From: Alphaproteobacteria bacterium
Lineage (GTDB): Bacteria; Pseudomonadota; Alphaproteobacteria; Sneathiellales; Sneathiellaceae
DNA length: 12,296 bases
Assembly: GCA_006226265.1 (NCBI GenBank)
Contig: SBHH01000096.1
Coordinates: forward strand, 1-12,296
Reading direction: 5' to 3'
Below, piece by piece: positions 6,972 to 12,190 of the stretch; the stretch's first letter is position 1, and the number at the start of each line of letters is the position of its first letter. The notes under the pieces were generated by a model. The model made no database searches. It worked only from the letters and a program-made list of their open reading frames with translations, and had not been told where the DNA came from. Position numbers and translations under genes: made by a program.

Positions 6972-6990
6972 AAGGGGACGATCCTCCCTT
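6972..6990 (-). promoter_or_regulatory. strong SD with an overlapping hairpin upstream of pyrC
   Basis: On the minus strand AAGGGA (6990-6985) pairs with TCCCCTT (6978-6972) with one bulged C around the loop GGATCG. The hairpin covers the SD-like GGAGGA (6987-6982) and the first two bases of the TTG at 6973. It could mask that ribosome site, in the manner known for E. coli pyrC translational control. That parallel is inference and depends on where transcription and translation start. Confidence 0.35.
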
Positions 6991-7043
6991 ACCTCTTAGG
7001 CATGTGTATTCCGGCTCCGGCCAAACTGTAACGGATTGCTGTC

Positions 7044-7940
7044 ATGACGGCTTTGACCCTTGCCCCACTTGAAAATCGCGCGCTTCTTCGCCTCTCAGGC
7101 AAAGACGTGCGGCATTTCCTGCAGAATCTGGTGACTAATGACGTAAGCACGGTGAGCGAAAGCCGCGCCGTCTATGCGGCCCTCCTGACGGCGCAAGGAA
7201 AATTCCTCCATGATTTCATCATCCTGCAGGCGGGCGATGATTTCCTGATCGATTGCGCGAAGGACCGGAAAGACGACCTCGTCCGTCGCCTCACCATGTA
7301 CAAGCTCCGCGCCGATGTGACGATCGCGGAAGGAGAAGAGACACTTTATGCCCTGTTCGGCGAGGGGGCGGCTGAGACAGCAGGCCTTTCGCCTGCGCCG
7401 GGCACCGCCGGGAAATTTGAAGAGGCCCGCGTCCTTGTTGATCCCCGGCTGGCAAGCCTCGGGGTGCGGATTATCGCGAGCGAAGGCTTCGATCCCAAAA
7501 CCGCATTTGCCAACGCCAAGGCCGGATCGGCAAAGGGATTTGAGGCGCATCGCCTCTCCCTCGGTGTGCCGGAAGGGGGCGCCGATATCGTCCCTGAAAA
7601 GAACTTCCTGCTGGAGGCGAATTTCGAGGAACTGAACGGCGTCAGCTTTGCCAAAGGCTGCTATGTCGGGCAGGAACTGACCGCCCGCACGAAGCACCGT
7701 GCGAAAATCAAAAAACGCCTGTTCCGCATCACCGCCGATACTCCGCTCGCCCCCGGCGACAAGATCATGGCAGGGGAGAAGGAAATCGGCGAAGTCCGCT
7801 CGTTTGAAAACGGTCAGGGCCTTGCGCTCATCCGGCTGGAAGAGCTTGCGAATGCCGCACCAGAAAGCATTTCCCCGGAAGGCATTACCCTCTCACCGCC
7901 CGATTATCTCGACGCCTCCAGTCTCTCCGTCGCCGGGTAG
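7044..7940 (+). CDS. ygfZ: YgfZ/CAF17-family folate-binding protein
   Basis: YgfZ is related to the glycine-cleavage T protein, binds tetrahydrofolate and helps make or repair certain Fe-S enzymes such as MiaB. The 298-residue protein carries the family signature KGCYVGQE (204-211) with the conserved C206, preceded by LLEANFEELNGVSFA and by GFEAHRLSLGVPEGGADI. The N-terminal block LLRLSGKDVRHFLQNLVTNDV (split around GKDVRHFLQN) and ALLTAQGKFLHDF is also typical. The ATG at 7044 has GGA nine bases upstream (AACGGATTGCTGTC). The gene is divergent from pyrC, and the next gene has its own promoter. The pairing with pyrC is positional; no direct functional link is known to me. Confidence 0.92.
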   Translation: MTALTLAPLENRALLRLSGKDVRHFLQNLVTNDVSTVSESRAVYAALLTAQGKFLHDFIILQAGDDFLIDCAKDRKDDLVRRLTMYKLRADVTIAEGEETLYALFGEGAAETAGLSPAPGTAGKFEEARVLVDPRLASLGVRIIASEGFDPKTAFANAKAGSAKGFEAHRLSLGVPEGGADIVPEKNFLLEANFEELNGVSFAKGCYVGQELTARTKHRAKIKKRLFRITADTPLAPGDKIMAGEKEIGEVRSFENGQGLALIRLEELANAAPESISPEGITLSPPDYLDASSLSVAG

Positions 7941-7959
7941 ATTTTTCAAAAGATCAGGC

Positions 7960-7988
7960 TTGTCATCCGTATATTCATTCGATACTAT
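7960..7988 (+). promoter_or_regulatory. sigma-70 promoter of the VOC-MBL-tag operon
   Basis: TTGTCA (7960-7965; five of six matches) and TACTAT (7983-7988; four of six) are separated by exactly 17 bases. Transcription would start near 7995, leaving a 30-nt leader to the ATG at 8025. There is no other good promoter candidate before the thyA promoter, so it may serve all five genes up to 10275. Confidence 0.6.
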
Positions 7989-8024
7989 AGAACAAATCAT
8001 GAACATACGATGATGAGGGGCGAG

Positions 8025-8411
8025 ATGCTGGATCATGTCTCTATTGAGGTCAGCGACCGCAAGGCCGCCAGGGATTTCTATGATGCCGTCATGCCGACGC
8101 TGGGCCTTGCCGCCGTCGTCGATCATGGAGAGAGTTTCGCCTATGGCCTGTCGCGGGACATGCCCTGCTTCTGGCTGATCGAGCAGCGCGAAAAAGCGCG
8201 CGCCCATGGCTTTCACGTCACCTTCCGCGCGCCGGATGAAGCGGCGCTCCGTGCCTTTTACCGGACCGCGCTCCGCCATGGCGGGCAGGATGATGGCGAC
8301 GGCGGGTACCGGGCGGGCACCGATGGCGGGCGCATGGCCTTCATCCTCGATCCCGACGGCAACCGGATCGAGGTGGTCTGCTATAAAAGCGCCACATGGT
8401 CCGCCGGATGA
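8025..8411 (+). CDS. VOC-superfamily (glyoxalase/dioxygenase-like) protein
   Basis: This 128-residue, single-domain cytoplasmic protein has two beta-alpha-beta-beta-beta modules. The three residues usually found at VOC metal positions are visible: H4 in MLDHVSIEVSD, H64 in HGFHVTFRAP, and E116 in LDPDGNRIEVVCY. The FYDAVMPTLGL helix and ILDPDGNRIEVVC end block match the glyoxalase/bleomycin-resistance branch. The substrate cannot be assigned; a glyoxalase I-like role is only one possibility. I start it at 8025, where GAGGGG (8015-8020) is a strong SD, rather than at the ATGs at 8010 or 8013, which add five or four residues and have no SD. Its TGA overlaps the next gene's ATG (ATGA at 8408). 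Confidence 0.88.
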   Translation: MLDHVSIEVSDRKAARDFYDAVMPTLGLAAVVDHGESFAYGLSRDMPCFWLIEQREKARAHGFHVTFRAPDEAALRAFYRTALRHGGQDDGDGGYRAGTDGGRMAFILDPDGNRIEVVCYKSATWSAG

Positions 8412-9142
8412 ACCGGGTTGCACCTCATAAATGGTACCGGGTGCGGCGGCTCGCCCATGACGTCACGCTCATTGACGAGCCTTATATCAAGCCCTTTTAC
8501 CGCTGCAATATCTGGCACATCCGGGGGCGCGATTCTGACGCGCTGATCGATAGCGGCATGGGGGTGGTGAGCCTTCGCGCCCATGTGGCGGAAGTGACGG
8601 AAAAGCCGCTTCTTGCGGTGGCGAGCCACAGCCATTTCGATCATATCGGCTGCCATCATGAGTTCGAGCAACGGCTCGGCCACCGGGCGGAGGCGGATAT
8701 TCTTGAGAACCCGAGCCGGAAGGCGACCCTTGCCGCCGAATATGCGCGCGACGATATTTTCGACCGGCTGCCGCCCGCGCCATACGAATCGCATCGCTAT
8801 GAGGTGACGCCCGCACCCCTCACCCGCCATCTGGAGGATGGGGATATTCTCGATCTTGGCGACCGGCATCTCGAAATCCTGCATCTGCCGGGCCATTCGC
8901 CAGGCGGCCTCGCGCTTTATGAGGCCGCGAGCGGCATTCTTTTCTCCGGCGACACCATTTACGACGGCCCGCTGGTCGAGGATGTCTATCATTCCGACCT
9001 TACCGATTACCGCGCCTCGATGGAGCGATTGCTGACCCTCTCGCCCCGGGTCGTGCATGGCGGCCATTTCCCAAGCTTCGATGGCGCAAGGTTCAAAATG
9101 CTGATAGAAAACTGGCTGACGACACATGATAAAACGGGATGA
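8408..9142 (+). CDS. metallo-beta-lactamase-fold hydrolase
   Basis: This 244-residue protein of the MBL fold has a complete binuclear zinc site: HSHFDH (H74, H76, D78, H79), H163 in LPGHSPGGLAL, D182 in LFSGDTIYDG, and H220 in VVHGGHFPS. The LPGHSPGG and FSGDTIYDG blocks are like glyoxalase II and related thioesterase/lactonase members, but the substrate is not determined. No signal peptide, so it is probably cytoplasmic. The ATG at 8408 overlaps the VOC stop as ATGA and suggests coupled translation; another in-frame ATG at 8396 would add four residues and has no better SD. The pairing of a GloA-like and a GloB-like protein in one operon hints at aldehyde or thioester detoxification. Confidence 0.88.
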   Translation: MNRVAPHKWYRVRRLAHDVTLIDEPYIKPFYRCNIWHIRGRDSDALIDSGMGVVSLRAHVAEVTEKPLLAVASHSHFDHIGCHHEFEQRLGHRAEADILENPSRKATLAAEYARDDIFDRLPPAPYESHRYEVTPAPLTRHLEDGDILDLGDRHLEILHLPGHSPGGLALYEAASGILFSGDTIYDGPLVEDVYHSDLTDYRASMERLLTLSPRVVHGGHFPSFDGARFKMLIENWLTTHDKTG

Positions 9143-9148
9143 GGCGGG

Positions 9149-9721
9149 ATGAGTGACGGTTGCACCTGGTACGGGACGGATCCCTTCTACAAGGCCTATC
9201 ATGACGAGGAATGGGGCGTGCCGGAATATGACAGCCGCGCGCTTTACGAGAAGCTGATCCTCGACGGATTTCAGGCCGGGCTGTCCTGGATCACCATTCT
9301 TCGAAAGCGCGATAATTTCCGCACCGCCTTCGATAATTTCGATCCCGAAATCATCGCCCGCTATGACGAGGCAAAGGTCGAGGCCCTGATGCAGGACAGC
9401 GGCATTATCCGCAACCGCGCGAAGATCGTCGGCACCATCAAGGGGGCGCAGCTGTTTCTGGAGATCGAGGAGAAGGAGGACGGCTTCGCCAACCTGCTCT
9501 GGCAATATATGGATGGCAAACCGCTCCAGAACAGCTGGACGGGAACCGGACAGGTGCCTGCCGAAACCCCGCTCAGCCAGACGATTTCAAAGGATCTTAA
9601 AAAGCGCGGTTTCAAGTTCGTCGGCCCGACCATCGTCTATGCCTTCATGCAGGCGGTCGGCATGGTGAACGATCATCTGGTGAGCTGTCCGCGCCATCAC
9701 GAGGTGAAAAAGCTTGCATGA
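9149..9721 (+). CDS. tag: DNA-3-methyladenine glycosylase I
   Basis: Tag removes 3-methyladenine from alkylated DNA as the first step of base excision repair. The 190-residue protein aligns throughout with E. coli Tag (187 aa) with a one-residue offset: the zinc ligands are C5, H18, H176 and C180. DEEWGVPEYDS, QAGLSWITILRKR, DSGIIRNRAKI and LKKRGFKFVGPTIVYAFMQA (split as KKRGFKFVGPT and YAFMQAVGMVNDH) are the family blocks. The E. coli base-binding residue E38 corresponds to D39 here (LDGFQAGLSW), a conservative change. The start at 9149 is six bases after the preceding stop, behind GGCGGG. Its stop overlaps the next small gene by ATGA. Confidence 0.94.
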   Translation: MSDGCTWYGTDPFYKAYHDEEWGVPEYDSRALYEKLILDGFQAGLSWITILRKRDNFRTAFDNFDPEIIARYDEAKVEALMQDSGIIRNRAKIVGTIKGAQLFLEIEEKEDGFANLLWQYMDGKPLQNSWTGTGQVPAETPLSQTISKDLKKRGFKFVGPTIVYAFMQAVGMVNDHLVSCPRHHEVKKLA

Positions 9722-9918
9722 ACGGCCCTCACCGCACAATGGAACGCGAGGAAATTTCAAACCATGTAGCGAGGGCCTACATGGCCGAATATGGCGCGCG
9801 GGCCATCCCTCGCCTAGAAGAAGCCGCATTGCTGTGCGAAAAAAACAATGACCTTCCGGGCCGAAACCGGCTTTTGCGGCTCCGCGATGCAATCCTGCTG
9901 CAAGAAGAAATCGGCTAA
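9718..9918 (+). CDS. small conserved-looking hypothetical protein (66 aa)
   Basis: I do not recognise a named family. The protein is mostly helical by composition: residues 9-24 (EREEISNHVARAYMAE), then RAIPRLEEAALLCEK, and LLRLRDAILLQEE near the end, with charged and hydrophobic residues at helix-like spacing. One cysteine is present in the middle; there is no membrane segment. The ATG at 9718 overlaps the tag stop as ATGA, which supports it as a real, translationally coupled gene. A second ATG at 9739 (MEREEI) is a possible alternative without an SD. It ends in TAA at 9916, in the same frame as the DUF1491 gene that follows. Function unknown; being short and near a stress-type operon is all that can be said. 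Confidence 0.65.
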   Translation: MNGPHRTMEREEISNHVARAYMAEYGARAIPRLEEAALLCEKNNDLPGRNRLLRLRDAILLQEEIG

Positions 9919-9923
9919 ATAAT

Positions 9924-9939
9924 AAAGGAACATCCCCTG
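9924..9939 (+). promoter_or_regulatory. SD and CTG start codon of the DUF1491 gene
   Basis: AAAGGAA (9924-9930) lies seven bases (counted from GGA) before CTG at 9937-9939. No ATG, GTG or TTG exists in this frame between the TAA at 9916 and the GTG at 9967. That GTG falls inside the conserved N-terminal block and has no SD. Confidence 0.6.
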
Positions 9940-10275
9940 GAACCCCGTCTCAAGGCCGAAATTTGGGTGAAAGCCCATATCCGGAAATGCGCGCAAATGA
10001 ACGTGCCCGTCATGGTGACGCGGCGGGGCGATGCGACGGCGGGGGTCGTGCTGCTTAAAATCAACCGGCTGGGCGACGGCTGCATGGTCCTCTCCCCCTC
10101 CACCAGCCTTGAAAGCGGCGCGCGCATCTGGCTTAGGGGCACCGGTCCCGACTGGGTCGATGAAAGCACCGCCGATGAATTTATCGAACGTCAGGCCCGC
10201 TTCGATACCGACCTCTGGGTTCTGGAGATCGAGGACCGCGAAGGCCGTGCTTTTGTTGAGGAAAAGATCGAATAA
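9937..10275 (+). CDS. DUF1491 family protein, apparent CTG start
   Basis: This 112-residue protein of unknown function follows the alphaproteobacterial DUF1491 pattern: (M)EPRLKAEIWVKAHIRKC at the N-terminus, VTRRGDATAGVVLLKINRL, ARIWLRGTGPDWVDE, ADEFIERQARFDTDLWVLEIEDREGR (in two blocks) near the end. If the gene began at the first usual start codon, GTG 9967, it would lose EPRLKAEIW, which I recall as conserved in the family. An SD sits at the right distance from CTG 9937 instead, so I place the start there. It is the last gene of the VOC-MBL-tag unit and shares its frame with the small gene before it. A sequencing error at the start codon is another possibility. Confidence 0.85.
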   Translation: MEPRLKAEIWVKAHIRKCAQMNVPVMVTRRGDATAGVVLLKINRLGDGCMVLSPSTSLESGARIWLRGTGPDWVDESTADEFIERQARFDTDLWVLEIEDREGRAFVEEKIE

Positions 10276-10278
10276 CCA

Positions 10279-10292
10279 TTTAACCGGTTAAA
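10279..10292. repeat. perfect 14-bp palindrome TTTAACCGGTTAAA
   Basis: The palindrome TTTAACCGGTTAAA lies four bases after the DUF1491 stop and is followed by AAATAAATTT. It lacks a T tract in the forward direction, so it is a weak terminator candidate at best. It could be a binding site for a dimeric regulator, but it is about 60 bases upstream of the thyA -35. Confidence 0.5.
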
Positions 10293-10353
10293 ATAAATTT
10301 GGCATTCATTGCTGTGGAAATGCTCCTTGACGGGCACCGCGGGTGGTTTCCGG

Positions 10354-10381
10354 CTGACATCGCGAACGGAAATGGTATAGT
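10354..10381 (+). promoter_or_regulatory. sigma-70 promoter of thyA-folA
   Basis: CTGACA (10354-10359; five of six) and TATAGT (10376-10381; five of six) are separated by 16 bases, the strongest promoter match in the window. Transcription would start near 10388, giving a leader of about 35 nt that ends with the SD AGG before the ATG at 10424. Confidence 0.65.
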
Positions 10382-10423
10382 CTCGGTCCACGGATGATGT
10401 GACGGTTTTTTTCAGGTTTCTCT

Positions 10424-11218
10424 ATGCAGCAATATCTTGATCTGCTCCGGACCGTGCGGGAAACGGGCGTTTACAAATCGGACCGGACCGGCGTCGGCAC
10501 CTACAGCATTTTCGGCTATCAGATACGCTTTGATCTTCAGGCGGGTTTCCCCGTCCTGACCACCAAGAAGCTGCATTTGAAGTCCATCATTCATGAGTTG
10601 CTCTGGTTTCTCGCAGGCGACACCAACATTGGATATCTGAAAGAGAACGGGGTGCGCATCTGGGACGAATGGGCCGATGAAAACGGCGATCTCGGCCCCG
10701 TTTATGGATCGCAATGGCGCTCCTGGCCCACGCAGGATGGCGCCACGATCGACCAGATTTCCAACCTGATCCACCAGATCAAGACCAACCCCGATTCCCG
10801 CCGCCTGATCGTCAGCGCCTGGAACCCGGCGGAGGTCGACAATATGGCGCTGCCGCCCTGCCATTGCCTGTTCCAGTTCTATGTCGCGAACGGCAAATTG
10901 TCCTGCCAGCTATACCAGCGGAGCGCCGATGTATTCCTCGGCGTGCCGTTCAATATTGCCTCCTACGCGCTCCTCACCCTGATGGTTGCGCAGGTCTGCG
11001 ATTTGGAACCTGGCGAGTTCATCCATAGCTTCGGCGATACCCATCTCTATGCCAATCATCTGGAGCAGGCGGACAAGCAGCTTTCCCGCCAGCCGGCCCC
11101 CCTGCCCGTCATGCGCCTCAACCCGTCGGTCACGGATATCTTTGATTTCACCTTCGAAGATTTCGAGCTTGTCGGCTACGAGGCCGCCAGCCATATTCCG
11201 GCCCAGGTCGCGGTCTAG
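10424..11218 (+). CDS. thyA: thymidylate synthase ThyA
   Basis: ThyA methylates dUMP to dTMP with 5,10-methylenetetrahydrofolate, leaving dihydrofolate. The protein is 264 residues, the same length as E. coli ThyA, and the key residues fall at the same numbers: R21, E58, W80, nucleophile C146 in [12 protein letters not shown]169 in [13 protein letters not shown], and N177. The [15 protein letters not shown] and [15 protein letters not shown] blocks are typical. The ATG at 10424 is preceded by CAGGTTTCTCT and by the promoter at 10354. It forms an operon with folA, which begins nine bases after the thyA stop and regenerates tetrahydrofolate from the dihydrofolate made here. Confidence 0.97.
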   Translation: MQQYLDLLRTVRETGVYKSDRTGVGTYSIFGYQIRFDLQAGFPVLTTKKLHLKSIIHELLWFLAGDTNIGYLKENGVRIWDEWADENGDLGPVYGSQWRSWPTQDGATIDQISNLIHQIKTNPDSRRLIVSAWNPAEVDNMALPPCHCLFQFYVANGKLSCQLYQRSADVFLGVPFNIASYALLTLMVAQVCDLEPGEFIHSFGDTHLYANHLEQADKQLSRQPAPLPVMRLNPSVTDIFDFTFEDFELVGYEAASHIPAQVAV

Positions 11219-11227
11219 AGGATCGGC

Positions 11228-11755
11228 ATGACGGAAATTCTTCTCTCGGCAATGGTGGCCGTGTCCGAGAACAATGTGATCGGCGCAGAAGGCGGACTGC
11301 CCTGGCGGCTCTCAAACGACCTGAAGTGGTTCAAGAAGACGACTATGGGCAAGCCGGTCATCATGGGCCGCAAGACGTTTGAATCATTGCCGAAACTGCT
11401 CTCCGGCCGGGCCAATATCGTGATCACGCGCGAAACGAACTTCCAGGCGGCAGGCGCCATCATCACCCATTCGCTGGACGAGGCGCTGGAGGCCGGAAAG
11501 AAGGCCGCCCGCACTCTTGGTGTTAGTGAAATCGTCGTGATTGGCGGCGCGGAGATTTACCGCCAGAGCCTTGAGAAGCTGAACCGCATCTATCTTACCC
11601 GCGTCCATGCGACGGTGGACGGCGACACTTTTTTCCCCGATCTCGGCTCCGCCATCTGGAAGGAAAGCGCCCGCGAGTTTCACCAGAAAAGCGAAAAGGA
11701 TATGTTCGATCACAGCTTTATCGTTCTCAACCGGGTTGCCCGCGCGACAAATTGA
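11228..11755 (+). CDS. folA: dihydrofolate reductase FolA
   Basis: FolA reduces dihydrofolate to tetrahydrofolate with NADPH, closing the thymidylate cycle, and is the target of trimethoprim. The 175-residue protein has the DHFR pattern: NNVIGAEGGLPW (15-26), catalytic D31 in LSNDLKWFK, KPVIMGRKTFESLP (42-55), the dinucleotide loop VIGGAEIYRQ (104-113), and RIYLTRVHATVDGDTFFPD. It is slightly longer than the E. coli enzyme (159 aa), mostly in the segment around 72-100. The SD AGAGGA overlaps the thyA TAG stop, so the two are probably translated together. No change at a well-known trimethoprim-resistance position can be claimed from sequence alone. Confidence 0.96.
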   Translation: MTEILLSAMVAVSENNVIGAEGGLPWRLSNDLKWFKKTTMGKPVIMGRKTFESLPKLLSGRANIVITRETNFQAAGAIITHSLDEALEAGKKAARTLGVSEIVVIGGAEIYRQSLEKLNRIYLTRVHATVDGDTFFPDLGSAIWKESAREFHQKSEKDMFDHSFIVLNRVARATN

Positions 11756-11767
11756 CGAAAAGTCCCC

Positions 11768-11796
11768 TTTCAAATTCCGCATAAAATGCCTATATT
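11768..11796 (+). promoter_or_regulatory. ssrA promoter candidate
   Basis: TATATT (11791-11796; five of six to the -10 consensus) lies 17 bases after a weak -35-like TTTCAA (11768-11773). Transcription would start near 11803, at the hairpin GTCGGGAAACCGAC. Readthrough from folA, which ends at 11755, is also possible because no terminator is visible in between. Confidence 0.4.
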
Positions 11797-11802
11797 AAGC
11801 CT

Positions 11803-11882
11803 GTCGGGAAACCGACTATGGCGATAAACGTTGCATGGAATAAACGTAGCGGACCCGGGGGCGGTACCCGGCGCCTCCACCA
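11803..11882 (+). ncRNA. tmRNA acceptor piece (3' half)
   Basis: This piece, about 80 nt, starts with a perfect hairpin GTCGG-GAAA-CCGAC (11803-11816). It contains the T-arm-like stem CCGGG (11855-11859) and CCCGG (11867-11871), then the acceptor strand, discriminator A11879 and an encoded CCA at 11880-11882. The T-arm loop reads GGCGGTA instead of the TTCRANY seen in most tRNAs and tmRNAs. The mature 5' end is not known; the leading hairpin may be trimmed. Confidence 0.7.
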
Positions 11883-11921
11883 CGAATACAGCCGGATAAT
11901 GAAACAGGCTGTATTCCTGAT
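11883..11921 (+). ncRNA. tmRNA internal spacer with a 10-bp hairpin
   Basis: This 39-nt segment between the pieces should be cut out. GAATACAGCC (11884-11893) is exactly complementary to GGCTGTATTC (11907-11916) around a 13-nt loop. It stacks beyond the acceptor stem, separated by the small internal loop ACCAC/CTGAT that contains the CCA end and the expected RNase P cut before G11922. Confidence 0.75.
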
Positions 11922-12006
11922 GGGGGCGAAACAGGCTCGACGCGCGCAGTAAAGATGTAATTTTTGCCCGGCATGATACCGCCGTTATCGGGTCAATTTT
12001 ATAAAT

Positions 12007-12045
12007 GCTAACGATAATGACGAAGCATTTGCCGTAGCTGCCTAA
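12007..12045 (+). other. tmRNA proteolysis-tag reading frame
   Basis: The resume codon GCT at 12007 opens twelve codons and a TAA at 12043. The encoded tag is ANDNDEAFAVAA, giving (A)ANDNDEAFAVAA with the tRNA-borne alanine. The AANDN start and VAA end match the Caulobacter-type tag (AANDNFAEEFAVAA from memory). The C-terminal AVAA is the ClpX recognition end, and the N-terminal AANDN part is where SspB would bind. Confidence 0.92.
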
Positions 12046-12064
12046 TCGCAACTACACGGGGTTC

Positions 12065-12105
12065 GGGGGGGCACCTGGCAACAGAAGCCCCTCCACTTAT
12101 TTTCC
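12065..12105 (+). terminator. possible ssrA terminator overlapping the last helix
   Basis: The 8-bp GC-rich helix 12065-12072 / 12087-12094, with one G-U pair, is followed by ACTTATTTTCC. The T-rich stretch is interrupted, and the helix is probably part of the mature RNA, so a terminator role is only possible. Confidence 0.3.
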
Positions 12106-12190
12106 GGAATGGCAGAAGAAGAGACGCCTTGTGCCGGATAGATATGTCTATACGCCTTATGCGATACGGGACGGGAGAGTTGATCGGATT

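Larger units (their letters stand above)
11803..12105 (+). ncRNA. ssrA: tmRNA, circularly permuted two-piece (alphaproteobacterial) type
   Basis: tmRNA rescues stalled ribosomes by acting first as alanyl-tRNA and then as mRNA for a degradation tag. Here the halves are permuted: the 3' acceptor end (CGCCTCC-A-CCA, 11872-11882) comes before the 5' end (GGGGGCG, 11922-11928). These two strands form a 7-bp acceptor stem whose third pair is G11924-U11876, the G3-U70 identity signal for alanyl-tRNA synthetase. Downstream are AAACAGGCTCGACG, typical of the tmRNA D-like region, and the tag reading frame at 12007-12045. A two-piece molecule after spacer removal is the known alphaproteobacterial arrangement. 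Outer ends are estimated: the 5' end from the promoter, the 3' end from the last helix. Confidence 0.95.
11922..12105 (+). ncRNA. tmRNA coding piece (5' half)
   Basis: This piece begins with the acceptor-stem strand GGGGGCG and carries the tag frame. It appears to end with a helix of GGGGGGGC (12065-12072) and GCCCCTCC (12087-12094), loop ACCTGGCAACAGAA, which I recall as conserved in this tmRNA class. The 3' end near 12094-12105 is an estimate. Confidence 0.75.

Noticed and set aside
9241..9300. Loss of the base-binding glutamate in Tag (D39 where E. coli has E38)
   Set aside because: It is a conservative acidic change that I believe occurs in other Tag proteins, and all zinc ligands and other blocks are intact, so it is not taken as a sign of altered function.
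8381..9505. Minus-strand open frame of 374 codons opposite the MBL and tag genes
   Set aside because: Both plus-strand genes have full sets of metal ligands. The antisense product shows no family pattern and crosses gene borders.
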